Source of the DNA: an uncultured Ruminococcus sp. | GTDB taxonomy: Bacteria > Bacillota > Clostridia > Oscillospirales > Ruminococcaceae | Assembly: GCA_902788785.1 (NCBI GenBank) | Contig: CADALT010000011.1 | Span: 1 to 64,000, forward strand | DNA length: 64,000 nt | Direction of reading: 5' to 3' | Shown: piece by piece, positions 8,959-17,298 of the stretch | Layout of the letters: each line of letters starts with the position of its first letter | How positions within the stretch are numbered: the stretch's first letter is position 1 | Position numbers and translations under genes: made by a program | The notes under the pieces: generated by a model | The model's database searches: none | Seen by the model: the letters and a program-made list of their open reading frames with translations, nothing else | Told to the model about the DNA's origin: nothing

Positions 8959-9870
8959 TCACTTCAAAGCCTTTATACCCTTGATATGTGAAGCTATCAT
9001 GGCGATATCCGCAACGTTCACATTGTTGTCCTTGTTTACGTCCGCAGCCTTTATCTGCTCGGCAGTCAGCGCCTTTATGCCCTTGATGTGGGCAGCTGCC
9101 ACGGCAATGTCCGCAACGTCTATCTTCTTATCGCCGTTGGCATCGCCCATAATTGTCTTGCCGCCTGCATTATCTGCCTTATATACTACGGCTCTGTCAA
9201 GCACGATGTTTACGGTATCCTCAAAGTATTCTGCATTTTTATAGGGATCATTTAAATAATGTCTGCCGCCTGCATAAAAGTCTTTATAAATGCCGTTACT
9301 GCCATATTTCAAGCCTTTTTCACCGGGCTTTGTTATAATGTAATCGGAATCAGCAGTTGAGGGTTTCTCCGCATAACCGAGATAACTGCTGCCATCTTTC
9401 TTGATCCCTTCACCCTGTGTATAAGCATGATATTTTATCCTGTAGCTGTCATCTATACCAAGGCTCTTATCAAAGCTTGCGGTTATATAGAAAACCATGC
9501 CGTCGGCATCATTTACAGTCTTGCCTGCCGCTGTAAGCTTTGCTTTATAGTCTTTTGTAGCAATACGACTTGTAAGAGCGTAGCCTTTATCTGTCTTTGT
9601 GACATTATCAGCTTTCCAGCCTGTAGATATGGTGCTTCCGTCTTTAAGGCGTATAGCTATCTCAACACTGAATTTCGCCTTTCTTGCGAGAGCATTCTGC
9701 TCTGCATCAACTTTTCCTGCTGACGCATACAGTTCCGACTCATTGACCTCATCAAGTACCTGCTCGACTGCGATATCCTGCTCATTAGTCGTTTCCTCTG
9801 CGAAAGCATATACCGCCGTGCTGCCGAAAGTCATGATAAGTGCCGCTGCAAATGATACTGTTTTCTTCAT
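8959..9870 (-). CDS. Secreted protein with C-terminal type I dockerin
   Basis: A 303-residue exported protein. A signal peptide (KKTVSFAAALIMTFGSTAVYA) is followed by an acidic linker and one copy (about residues 65-215) of an unrecognised module, with the hallmarks LKDGSTI and GIDDSYRIKYHA. The C-terminus is a type I dockerin: two calcium-loop repeats, GDANGDKKIDVADI and ADVNKDNNVNVADI, each followed by a helix ending HIKGIKAL. Dockerins bind cohesins on scaffoldins, so the protein may join a cellulosome-like or surface complex. No catalytic domain is seen. It is the second gene after its larger paralogue, 13 nt downstream, with AAGGAG before the ATG. Confidence 0.88.
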   Translation of the reverse strand: MKKTVSFAAALIMTFGSTAVYAFAEETTNEQDIAVEQVLDEVNESELYASAGKVDAEQNALARKAKFSVEIAIRLKDGSTISTGWKADNVTKTDKGYALTSRIATKDYKAKLTAAGKTVNDADGMVFYITASFDKSLGIDDSYRIKYHAYTQGEGIKKDGSSYLGYAEKPSTADSDYIITKPGEKGLKYGSNGIYKDFYAGGRHYLNDPYKNAEYFEDTVNIVLDRAVVYKADNAGGKTIMGDANGDKKIDVADIAVAAAHIKGIKALTAEQIKAADVNKDNNVNVADIAMIASHIKGIKALK

Positions 9871-9883
9871 GTTATTTCTCCTT

Positions 9884-11359
9884 TCACTTCAAAGCTTTTA
9901 TACCCTTGATATGTGAAGCTATCATGGCGATATCGGTTACGGTAAGCTTGCCGTCGCCGTCCACATCGGCCGCCTTGAACTGAGTACCCGTCAGCGCCTT
10001 TATGCCCTTGATGTGGGTAGCTGCCACGGCAATGTCTGCAACGTCTATCTTCTTATCACCGTTGGCATCGCCTTTGACGGTCTTATTCCCGTTGGATGAT
10101 GGCGCAGATACTTCGGCATCATAGCAGGATACATTCACGGTCAGGCTGAGTCTCGACAGATCGTCATATGTCAGGTCACGTTCCTTTTGTTTAAGGACAA
10201 ATTCACCCTTATCATCTTTCTCGTATCCATCAGTACACAGTTTTCCCAGCACGATGTCGCACTTACCAAGATCTATCTTATTCTCGTTCACTTTATAGGA
10301 AGCAGCTGCTTTTATTTTCGTACTGGAACCGTAATTGCCGTTTATATAAGCGTTCTTGTCTTTAAGGACCTTATTATAGCTTCCGAGGAAATAAAGCCCC
10401 TTTAAAGTTGACTTATTATCTATGCCCGAACCCGAAGGATTGCTGATGGACAGATAGTAATGGATGCCATCCAGATCGTCAAGCTTCTTTCCCGACTTTT
10501 TCAGGGTGCTCTCCAGTTCGGATATGGTGGGATTTAAAGTAAACACATAGTCTTCGTAATCCCCGTTACTCTTGTTGAATTTCCAGTTGGTAGCCAGCTC
10601 GGTGCCGTCTTTCATTATCAGGGCCGCCGTGGGAGTGTATGTAAGCTTCATGGAGTTCAGGTGCGCCTTGGTCGGCTTATACACGATGGCTTTGGTCAGG
10701 TCGATGAATATGGTATCTTCAAGATACTTGTTATGGGTATCGGTCAGAAGATCATCCCTGATGACACTTTCGACAGGCATGACCTCTCCCGGCTTTTTGG
10801 TTATGAGGTTGCTGCCAAACACAGTACCGTAGCCCGATGATCCGTAGTCATTTGTGACAGCACCCTTGAGTTCTGCCTGATATCTTATGCGGTAGCTGTC
10901 ATCTATACCGAGATCTTTCTTGAAATTTGCTGTCAGAGAATAGGATATCCTGGAAAAATCATCAGTGCTCTTTCCTGCTGCGGAGAGAGTCTCTTTGATC
11001 TCATCAATTGTTATATGAGTCTTAAAAGCATATCCCTCATCTGTGGGCACAATACCAACATCAAAGTCGGCGGGTATGCTGGAACCGTCCTTGAGCTTTA
11101 TGTATGTACTTACTTTGAATATGGCTTGTTTTGCCAGAGCGTTCTGCTTGGCATCGACTTTCTCGCTCGATGCAGCAAATTCAGATGCATAGAGTTCATC
11201 AAGAGCAATGTATTCAGACTCGGGCTCAATCATCTCCTGCTCAACAGTTTCCTGTCCCGTGAGCTCTGCATCCTGCTCGGTATCGGCATATGTTGCAACA
11301 GCGCTGCCAAAGATCATCATAAGTGCCGCTGCGAATGCAGCTATCTTCTTGATTTCCAT
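9884..11359 (-). CDS. Secreted dockerin protein with two copies of an unknown module
   Basis: A 491-residue paralogue of the next gene. After a signal peptide (residues 1-25, ending ATYA) and an acidic linker it has two related modules: about 65-210 (LKDGSSI, GIDDSYRIRYQA) and 215-400 (MKDGTEL, GIDNKSTLKG). A type I dockerin closes the protein (GDANGDKKIDVADI, ADVDGDGKLTVTDI, both ending HIKGIKAL). The dockerin-coding DNA is almost identical in both genes, showing recent duplication or gene conversion. No glycosidase or CBM is recognised, so the modules may bind or display rather than cut. The ribosome site AAGGAGG precedes the ATG by 6 nt. Confidence 0.88.
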   Translation of the reverse strand: MEIKKIAAFAAALMMIFGSAVATYADTEQDAELTGQETVEQEMIEPESEYIALDELYASEFAASSEKVDAKQNALAKQAIFKVSTYIKLKDGSSIPADFDVGIVPTDEGYAFKTHITIDEIKETLSAAGKSTDDFSRISYSLTANFKKDLGIDDSYRIRYQAELKGAVTNDYGSSGYGTVFGSNLITKKPGEVMPVESVIRDDLLTDTHNKYLEDTIFIDLTKAIVYKPTKAHLNSMKLTYTPTAALIMKDGTELATNWKFNKSNGDYEDYVFTLNPTISELESTLKKSGKKLDDLDGIHYYLSISNPSGSGIDNKSTLKGLYFLGSYNKVLKDKNAYINGNYGSSTKIKAAASYKVNENKIDLGKCDIVLGKLCTDGYEKDDKGEFVLKQKERDLTYDDLSRLSLTVNVSCYDAEVSAPSSNGNKTVKGDANGDKKIDVADIAVAATHIKGIKALTGTQFKAADVDGDGKLTVTDIAMIASHIKGIKALK

Positions 11360-11384
11360 AGTTTTCCTCCTTACAGGTATTTTA

Positions 11385-11421
11385 CAAAAAAGGCGAGACC
11401 CAAAAACATTTGACCTCGCCC
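11385..11421 (-). terminator. Intrinsic terminator of ridA
   Basis: On the minus strand GGCGAG...CTCGCC (extendable by wobble pairs) is followed by six T residues. It lies only 26 nt before the dockerin start, so the dockerin pair needs read-through or a promoter overlapping the ridA end. Confidence 0.75.
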
Positions 11422-11428
11422 CGATTTA

Positions 11429-11803
11429 TTAAATTTCAGCTATCACTTCGACCTCTACCAGAACATCTTTCGGAAGTTCCTTGACTGCCACGCAGCTTCT
11501 TGCGGGCTTTGAGGTGAAGTATTCACCGTACACACCGTTGAATGCAGCAAAATCGCTCATGTTCTTCAAGAAGCATACCGTCTTTACTGCCTTGTCGATG
11601 GAAGTTCCTGCTGCTTTGAGTACCTCGCTGAGGTTCTTGCATACCTGATGTGTCTGCTCCTCTATGGTAGCCGCCTCAACATTGCCTGTTGCTGGGTCAA
11701 TAGCTATCTGTCCCGAGGTGAACACCAGTCCGCCTACTACCTTAGCCTGTGAATAGGGACCTATCGCATCAGGGGCTGTTTTTGTGTAAACTGTTTCTGC
11801 CAT
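11429..11803 (-). CDS. ridA: RidA family enamine/imine deaminase
   Basis: A 124-residue RidA/YjgF/UK114 protein. The family hydrolyses reactive 2-aminoacrylate and 2-aminocrotonate made by PLP enzymes such as threonine dehydratase. Diagnostic stretches are APDAIGPYSQAKVV at the N-terminus, FTSGQIAIDP and the substrate-binding arginine in KPARSCVAVKELPKDVLVE. It functions as a cytoplasmic trimer in known members. ilvA, its natural substrate source, lies upstream on the same strand with one gene between, which supports the role. AAAGGAG lies before the ATG. Confidence 0.93.
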   Translation of the reverse strand: MAETVYTKTAPDAIGPYSQAKVVGGLVFTSGQIAIDPATGNVEAATIEEQTHQVCKNLSEVLKAAGTSIDKAVKTVCFLKNMSDFAAFNGVYGEYFTSKPARSCVAVKELPKDVLVEVEVIAEI

Positions 11804-11835
11804 AATTGATTACTCCTTTATGTTTATTTATCATC

Positions 11836-11863
11836 ATCCGATATCGTACCTGTGCCATCGGAT
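11836..11863. repeat. Inverted repeat in the ridA leader
   Basis: ATCCGAT and ATCGGAT form a 7-bp stem with a 14-nt loop, 33 nt upstream of ridA. There is no T-run on the minus strand, so it is not an obvious terminator. An operator or mRNA hairpin is possible. Confidence 0.35.
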
Positions 11864-11904
11864 ATTTACTTTTTTCGTGCTCTGCTGTCACATCACAAGA
11901 GTCT

Positions 11905-12213
11905 TTAGACTGTAACGCTCACTTCATCCGCATCACAGTCGTCACGGACCTTTGTCTGCCAGTTTTCTTTCAGCCAGTCGGTGCGTATCGCCACAGCACC
12001 CTCCGCCTGTGCTTCCTTCGGGAAAACATATTCCAGACTTCCTGCATTATAGCCCGATACGCAGTACAGTGCCAACGGACATCGATCCTCTTTCATGCTG
12101 TGGTATTCGCAGATCATAAATTCAACATACTCCTTATCATAAGGATATGCACCTTTATATCTGAGCACCGTGCCCCTGTAAAGATGGGGCTCGGTACATT
12201 CACTTAATTTCAT
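11905..12213 (-). CDS. Hypothetical protein coupled to ilvA
   Basis: A 102-residue hydrophilic protein of no recognised family. It has five cysteines, including one in the first ten residues, and aromatic-rich central strands (YVEFMICEYHS). It has no signal or membrane segment. The ATG shares one base with the ilvA TGA (TGATG), so translation is probably coupled, and a GTG at 12216 is an alternative start. Position suggests a link with threonine breakdown, but nothing in the sequence shows it. Confidence 0.6.
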   Translation of the reverse strand: MKLSECTEPHLYRGTVLRYKGAYPYDKEYVEFMICEYHSMKEDRCPLALYCVSGYNAGSLEYVFPKEAQAEGAVAIRTDWLKENWQTKVRDDCDADEVSVTV

Positions 12214-13415
12214 CACTTATTTACTATCTTGAATCCCTTTGCAGTCAGAGCCGCCCTTATCTCACGGATATGGCTGTAATCTCTGGTCTCCAGCACAAGA
12301 CGGAGCAGGCACTCGGTGATGTCGCTGTCCTCGCTGGCTCTCTCATGATGGATAGATACAACATTTGCGCCCATATCTGCAATGATAGCGGAAACGTCCT
12401 TGAGCTGACCGGGCTTGTCTTCAAGCTGTATGGTAAGCGTATCGGATCTGCCTGATTTGAGCAGACCTCTCTTGATGACCCTTGAAAGTATTGTAACGTC
12501 GATATTGCCGCCCGATACCAGACAAACCACGTTCTTGCCCTTTATATCGGGTATCTTGTTGAACATCACAGCTGCTACGGATACCGCACCTGCGCCCTCG
12601 GCTATGAGCTTCTGCTTCTCGATGAGGTGGAGTATCGCCGAGCTTACCTCATCATCGGTAACGGTAACTATGCCGTCAACATACTGCTTGCAGTATTCAA
12701 ATGTATTCTCGCCGGGCTCCTTTACCTGTATGCCGTCTGCGATGGTGTGTACGCTGTCGAGACAAAGTATCTTATCCTCTGCGATGGACTTGACCATCGA
12801 AGGCGCACCCTCTGCCTGAACACCGTAGACCTTTACTCTGGGATTGAGCTGCTTTACTGCGAAAGCCACGCCCGAGATAAGTCCGCCGCCGCCCACAGGT
12901 ACTACGATGACATTGCAGTTAGCCACCTGATTGAGTATCTCAAGACCTATGGTGCCCTGACCTGCTATTACGTTCTCATCATCAAAGGGATGTATAAAAG
13001 TATAGCCGTTCTCGTCACGCTGACGGATAGCTTCGGCATAGGCATCATCATATACACCCGGTACAAGACATATCTCAGCACCGTAGCTCCTTGTAGCCTC
13101 GACTTTAGAGATAGGCGCACCGTCGGGCAGGCAGATTATGGAACGTATACCGTTCTTTGCAGCTGCAAGTGCAACGCCCTGTGCATGGTTGCCTGCGGAG
13201 CAAGCGATAACACCGTGAGCCTTTTCCTCATCGGAGAGCTGCGAGATCCTGTAATATGCGCCCCTGACCTTGAATGAACCTGTTATCTGCAAATTCTCGG
13301 TCTTTAAAAATACATTGCAGTCGGGATTTACCTTGGGTGCTGCAATGCACTCGGTCGGTCTTATGACCTCTTTAAGAACATTTGATGCGTCGAAAACCTT
13401 GTCAAGCGTAAGCAT
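12213..13415 (-). CDS. ilvA: Threonine ammonia-lyase
   Basis: PLP enzyme of 400 residues that deaminates L-threonine to 2-oxobutanoate, the first step toward isoleucine or of threonine catabolism. The PLP lysine is in TGSFKVRGA (about residue 46), ACSAGNHAQGVA follows, and the glycine-rich phosphate site is VPVGGGGLISG (about 175). A single ACT domain occupies about 325-400 (DKPGQLKDVSAII), as in the shorter clostridial enzymes, suggesting allosteric control. The start at 13415 was chosen because AGAGGT lies 9 nt upstream; the open frame continues to 13478 without a site. ridA on the same strand clears its reactive product. Confidence 0.93.
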   Translation of the reverse strand: MLTLDKVFDASNVLKEVIRPTECIAAPKVNPDCNVFLKTENLQITGSFKVRGAYYRISQLSDEEKAHGVIACSAGNHAQGVALAAAKNGIRSIICLPDGAPISKVEATRSYGAEICLVPGVYDDAYAEAIRQRDENGYTFIHPFDDENVIAGQGTIGLEILNQVANCNVIVVPVGGGGLISGVAFAVKQLNPRVKVYGVQAEGAPSMVKSIAEDKILCLDSVHTIADGIQVKEPGENTFEYCKQYVDGIVTVTDDEVSSAILHLIEKQKLIAEGAGAVSVAAVMFNKIPDIKGKNVVCLVSGGNIDVTILSRVIKRGLLKSGRSDTLTIQLEDKPGQLKDVSAIIADMGANVVSIHHERASEDSDITECLLRLVLETRDYSHIREIRAALTAKGFKIVNK

Positions 13416-13487
13416 TTGAAATGACCTCTTTTCGGAAATTTTTAGCGTTCGGGGGAAAGTTTGCCCCGATACATTCATATAAAATAA

Positions 13488-13516
13488 ATTATATCACTAT
13501 ACTTTTAAAATGTCAA
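13488..13516 (-). promoter_or_regulatory. Perfect sigma-A promoter of ilvA
   Basis: On the minus strand TTGACA (13511-13516), 17 nt, TATAAT (13488-13493). The leader contains a hairpin CGGGG/CCCCG around 13449-13470 before the ribosome site. Confidence 0.9.
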
Positions 13517-13632
13517 CTATAAAAGCCTGCTCCGCACGACCTTTTTGCGCCCTGATGTGACATGAGAAGACCAATGGGCAATGTACACAAAATTTGTATA
13601 ATATATTCTACATCGCCGACATTTGGTTAGTA

Positions 13633-13662
13633 TTGACAAACAGTGCATCGTCATGCGATAAT
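13633..13662 (+). promoter_or_regulatory. Promoter of the rubrerythrin gene
   Basis: TTGACA (13633-13638), 18-nt spacer, GATAAT (13657-13662). Confidence 0.8.
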
Positions 13663-13670
13663 ATTTGAAA

Positions 13671-13691
13671 GACCTACTGTTCGGGTAGGTC
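13671..13691. promoter_or_regulatory. Perfect inverted repeat at the rubrerythrin transcription start
   Basis: GACCTAC and GTAGGTC, separated by 7 nt, begin 8 nt after the -10 box and 30 nt before the ATG. It may be an operator for a redox regulator or a 5'-UTR hairpin. It does not resemble the known PerR box. Confidence 0.5.
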
Positions 13692-13720
13692 ACTAAAGCC
13701 AATAAAGGAGGAATATCAAA

Positions 13721-14269
13721 ATGAAAAAGTTTGTTTGCACGATCTGCGGTTATATCTATGAGGGCGAGGCTGCTCCCGAGAAGTGTCCTCAGTGTAATGC
13801 TTCCGCATCCAAGTTCGATGAGCTGAAGGAGGCTGAAGAGCTGGTATGGGCTGATGAGCACAGAGTAGGCATCGCACAGGGTCTTGATCCTGAGATAGTT
13901 GCAGGTCTTAAAGAGAATTTCAATGGTGAGTGTTCTGAGGTAGGTATGTACCTGGCAATGGCAAGAGTAGCCTACAGAGAGGGCTATCCCGAGGTTGGTC
14001 TGTATTACGAGAAGGCTGCATGGGAAGAGGCTGAGCACGCTGCTAAGTTCGCAGAGCTGCTGGGCGAGGTAGTTACACCTTCCACCAAGAAGAACCTCGA
14101 AATGAGATATATGGCTGAAAACGGCGCTTGCGAAGGCAAGATGAAGCTGGCTAAGAAGGCTAAGGAGCTGGGTTATGACGCTGTTCACGACACAGTTCAC
14201 GAGATGGCTAAGGACGAGGCAAGACACGGCTGCGGCTTCAAGGGTCTGTATGACAGATATTTCAAGTAA
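13721..14269 (+). CDS. Reverse rubrerythrin (N-terminal rubredoxin, C-terminal diiron domain)
   Basis: A 182-residue oxidative-stress protein. The rubredoxin-type iron site comes first (CTIC at residues 6-9, CPQC at 22-25), followed by the four-helix diiron domain with ExxH-type ligands in [19 protein letters not shown] and KDEARHG. This order is that of reverse rubrerythrins of anaerobic clostridia, which reduce hydrogen peroxide or oxygen with electrons from NADH-linked rubredoxin systems. It has a strong promoter, an AAAGGAGG ribosome site and highly biased codons, all pointing to strong expression. It is monocistronic. Confidence 0.93.
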   Translation: MKKFVCTICGYIYEGEAAPEKCPQCNASASKFDELKEAEELVWADEHRVGIAQGLDPEIVAGLKENFNGECSEVGMYLAMARVAYREGYPEVGLYYEKAAWEEAEHAAKFAELLGEVVTPSTKKNLEMRYMAENGACEGKMKLAKKAKELGYDAVHDTVHEMAKDEARHGCGFKGLYDRYFK

Positions 14270-14284
14270 TTTCTCAATACATCA

Positions 14285-14312
14285 AGGATGTGCTCAGGCA
14301 CATCCTTTTTTG
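14285..14312 (+). terminator. Intrinsic terminator of the rubrerythrin gene
   Basis: A perfect 10-bp stem AAGGATGTGC/GCACATCCTT with a TCAG loop is followed by TTTTTGTTT. Confidence 0.93.
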
Positions 14313-14491
14313 TTTAATATGAATGAGTTGTTTATATCTTGCTAAATTATTTACAAAATTATAATTAAATATGCTGCGAGCTGTGCTATAATGTGTAGTG
14401 TATAATGTGTAAAAATATAGCTGTTCTCGGCGGAAGAAGAAAATATATATCAGCGATAGCTCCGCAAAGACAGCGTGACAGAGGTTTTTTG

Positions 14492-15961
14492 ATGGAAAAA
14501 GAAAACAAGCAGCCTGATCCCAGACGGTCACGTATACGTATGATCGTCATGTATATCCTGACACTGGTCATAACCTGCGCCGCTTGTCTGTGCTATTCGG
14601 GGTATGTTCATTACGATGAGCATCTCGAAAGTGAAGGCGAGCTGATCTCAGCATCGGCTGACCAGATAGCACTCTCGGTGAATATGCAGCTCTCAAAGCT
14701 TGAAGATGCAAGTACTACCCTGCTCTCCAATAAAGAGTATATGGCTTTCGATGCTGCTGACAGCTCCATGGGTGTTTATCAGAGTGCCCAGAAACTGGCA
14801 GAGCTCAAAAAGACTATCACAGGGCTGAGCCTTATCGACAACTACTGCGATTTCGCTATGGTATACCGCAACAGCGTCGCAGCAGGCAAGCTTTCGGACA
14901 GCACCCGTGAGCGTCTTTGCGATGTTGACGGTGAACTTTATCCCCAGCTCAAAAGGATGCTGGGCAGCAACCGCAGAGTCTGGATAACAGGTGTAGGCAA
15001 TAATTACGACAAGATATATTTCATAAGTGAAGCAAACGACCACGCCTGCTTCCTGGGAAGTTTCTATACCGAGGAGCTGCGGTTTATGTTCACCCCCGTG
15101 AACGGATTGGAGGCTTCCGGCATATCGCTGCTGGATGAAGAAGGAAATATCATCATCTCCGCAGGTACAGACAATATCACTCCCATTGAGCACAGCGACA
15201 AAGATAAGTATATCTCAATAAAATCTAAATCGATACAGGCTGTTACCACCATGGATACAGGCTGGAAAGTCGTTATCCATAAGGATATGACCGCCATATT
15301 CGAGCTTTACCGCAAGCTGGCGCTGGAGACTGCTGCGGTGCTGGTGCTGGCACTGGCTCTGCTGCTGATACTGTATATCGTCAATTTCAAGGACGATACA
15401 TTCATAGGCGGCGCACCGCTGATGACACCCGATGTGGATATGCTCACAGGTATAACCAACGAGGAAGAAGCCGAAAATCTTGCGGCTGACAGACTGGAGA
15501 CCTGTATCTCGGGTTCAACGCTGATGCTGGCACTGGTCAAGATAATAAACCTGAACGATATTGCCCATAAATACGGCAGAGCAGGCTACAACGGCGCTAT
15601 AATCAAAACTTTCAGAGGCCTTGCGGGATTTTTCGGCACGGACGACCCTGACTGCAAGAACATACTGGGAAGAGCAGGCGAAGGCAAATTCCTGATAATG
15701 GCTGACTATACTCAGTATGACCTTTTCAAAGCCAATGATAATCTGAAAGAGGGTCTGGTGCAGCTGAGCGAAAGGCTCAACAGCATCTATATAGATACCC
15801 CGGGTGATATAAACATCTGCATCGGTGCGGCAGTATATCCCCATAACAGCACCGATTACGACGAGCTGTTCGAGATGGCTGAAAAAGCCCTTGAGGAAGC
15901 TCTGAAGGATGACGAGAAGACCTACGCTCTCTACAGGAAGGAAAAGGGTCAGCACAAATGA
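14492..15961 (+). CDS. Two-TM sensor protein with degenerate GGDEF domain
   Basis: A 489-residue protein built like a membrane sensor. There is a short basic N-terminus, TM1 at about 18-38, an extracytoplasmic region of about 245 residues, TM2 at about 275-295 and a cytoplasmic C-terminal domain matching diguanylate cyclases in layout (DVDMLTGITNEEEA near 315). The active-site GGDEF is replaced by GEGKF in RAGEGKF near residue 395, so cyclase activity is unlikely. The N-terminal RxxD-type inhibitory site is not evident. Its stop overlaps the next gene, a sugar-binding lipoprotein, so the pair may sense an extracellular ligand. The start has AGAGG upstream; an open frame extends to 14405 without a site. 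Confidence 0.75.
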   Translation: MEKENKQPDPRRSRIRMIVMYILTLVITCAACLCYSGYVHYDEHLESEGELISASADQIALSVNMQLSKLEDASTTLLSNKEYMAFDAADSSMGVYQSAQKLAELKKTITGLSLIDNYCDFAMVYRNSVAAGKLSDSTRERLCDVDGELYPQLKRMLGSNRRVWITGVGNNYDKIYFISEANDHACFLGSFYTEELRFMFTPVNGLEASGISLLDEEGNIIISAGTDNITPIEHSDKDKYISIKSKSIQAVTTMDTGWKVVIHKDMTAIFELYRKLALETAAVLVLALALLLILYIVNFKDDTFIGGAPLMTPDVDMLTGITNEEEAENLAADRLETCISGSTLMLALVKIINLNDIAHKYGRAGYNGAIIKTFRGLAGFFGTDDPDCKNILGRAGEGKFLIMADYTQYDLFKANDNLKEGLVQLSERLNSIYIDTPGDINICIGAAVYPHNSTDYDELFEMAEKALEEALKDDEKTYALYRKEKGQHK

Positions 15962-17220
15962 TGAAAAATCAACGATGCATAAAGGCTGCCGCACTTATGG
16001 TATGTACTGCAATGCTAAGTTCATTGTGCGGCTGTCACGAATATTTATACGAACCCAAAGATGAAAAGCCCAAGATAAGCTTTTCATGGTGGGGCAGCGA
16101 CGAACTCAACAGCTGCACCCTCACAGGGCTGTCGAAATTCACCGAGAATACGGGCGTTACGGTAATACCTCAGTATGAAGAGTTCAGCGGTTTCAAATCC
16201 AAGATGGATACCCAGGTATACTCCGATAATGAGCCCGATGTTATGCAGCTCAATTACGACTGGCTGTATCAGTATACCTCGGATGGTGAGAAATTCTCGG
16301 ATCTTTCACAGCTCAATGAGATAAATCTTAGCACTTACCCTGCCGGAAGTCTTGACTGCGGAACTATTGACGGTGAGCTGATGGCTGTGCCATACGGCAT
16401 GAACGCACTGTCATTCCTCTATAACAAAACGCTCTATGACAGTTACGGGCTGAAACTCCCGTCAAAGTGGGACGACCTGTTCGAGCACGCCAAGATAATG
16501 CGCCGTGATATGGTCTATCCGCTAGCTATGACGGATAAGCATTTCTGGCTGTCAAGCTGCGCATATCTGGAGCAGACCACGGGCAAGGCTGTTTTCGGAG
16601 AAGACGGTCAGCTTGCTTTGACCAACGAAGATATACAGATCATGCTCAAATTCACCATGGAGCTGTTAGACAAAAAAGTATGTCCGCCGCCCCTTGAATA
16701 TGACAGGCGAGAGTTCTCGATGTTAAGATATGCAGGTGTTACGAGCCTTGCTTCGGAATCCGGCTATTTTGAAGACGCAGCCAACGAGATGAACATGGAC
16801 CTGACTACGGGACCATATCCGACTACCACCTACTACAGGCGATACGGCTGGTATGTAAAGCCCACGGGTCTGTATGCAATAAAAAAAGGTTCTAAGCACA
16901 ATCACGAAGCCGCAGAGCTCATAAACTTCCTGATAAACAGCTCTGAAATGGCAACGAGCCTCGGCATGAGCAAGGGTGTACCTGTCAGCACTGCTGCGGA
17001 GGAATCCCTTGAAGCGAGGGGAATGCTGCAGGGCATAGAGTTTGAGGCGCACAGACAGCTGATGAATGAGCCACGCATGATGACCATGAACCCTTATATG
17101 GAAAGCGATGAGCTGGTCGAGATATACACCGACGCTGTAAACTCCATATATTACGACGAAGCAAGCATCACGCAGGCAGCTTCAAAGGTATATGATAAAA
17201 TTTCTGATATGAAATTCTGA
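15958..17220 (+). CDS. Extracellular solute-binding lipoprotein, family 1
   Basis: A 420-residue substrate-binding protein of the carbohydrate ABC-transporter type. A lipoprotein signal ends at L-C-G-C (Cys26). The mature part begins ISFSWWGSDELN and includes FTENTGVTV, PDVMQLNYDWL, AVPYGMNALSFLYNKTLYDSYGL and AAELINFLINS, all typical of family 1 sugar-binding proteins. No permease or ATPase gene is adjacent, so it is an orphan. It overlaps the GGDEF-like gene by 4 nt (ATGA; an alternative ATG at 15961 overlaps by 1 nt), implying the two proteins work together. A lectin-like sensing role is inference. Confidence 0.85.
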   Translation: MMKNQRCIKAAALMVCTAMLSSLCGCHEYLYEPKDEKPKISFSWWGSDELNSCTLTGLSKFTENTGVTVIPQYEEFSGFKSKMDTQVYSDNEPDVMQLNYDWLYQYTSDGEKFSDLSQLNEINLSTYPAGSLDCGTIDGELMAVPYGMNALSFLYNKTLYDSYGLKLPSKWDDLFEHAKIMRRDMVYPLAMTDKHFWLSSCAYLEQTTGKAVFGEDGQLALTNEDIQIMLKFTMELLDKKVCPPPLEYDRREFSMLRYAGVTSLASESGYFEDAANEMNMDLTTGPYPTTTYYRRYGWYVKPTGLYAIKKGSKHNHEAAELINFLINSSEMATSLGMSKGVPVSTAAEESLEARGMLQGIEFEAHRQLMNEPRMMTMNPYMESDELVEIYTDAVNSIYYDEASITQAASKVYDKISDMKF

Positions 17221-17231
17221 ACAAGATATAG

Positions 17232-17272
17232 AAAAAAACGACCCGAAAGCGATATATAACCGCTTTCGGGTC
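17232..17272 (-). terminator. Terminator between convergent genes
   Basis: A perfect 12-bp stem GACCCGAAAGCG/CGCTTTCGGGTC with a 9-nt loop. On the minus strand it is followed by seven T residues. On the plus strand AAATTGTTTT follows, so it probably serves both the solute-binding gene and the ligase gene. Confidence 0.9.
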
Positions 17273-17298
17273 AAATTGTTTTCATACTATTTCAGCAA

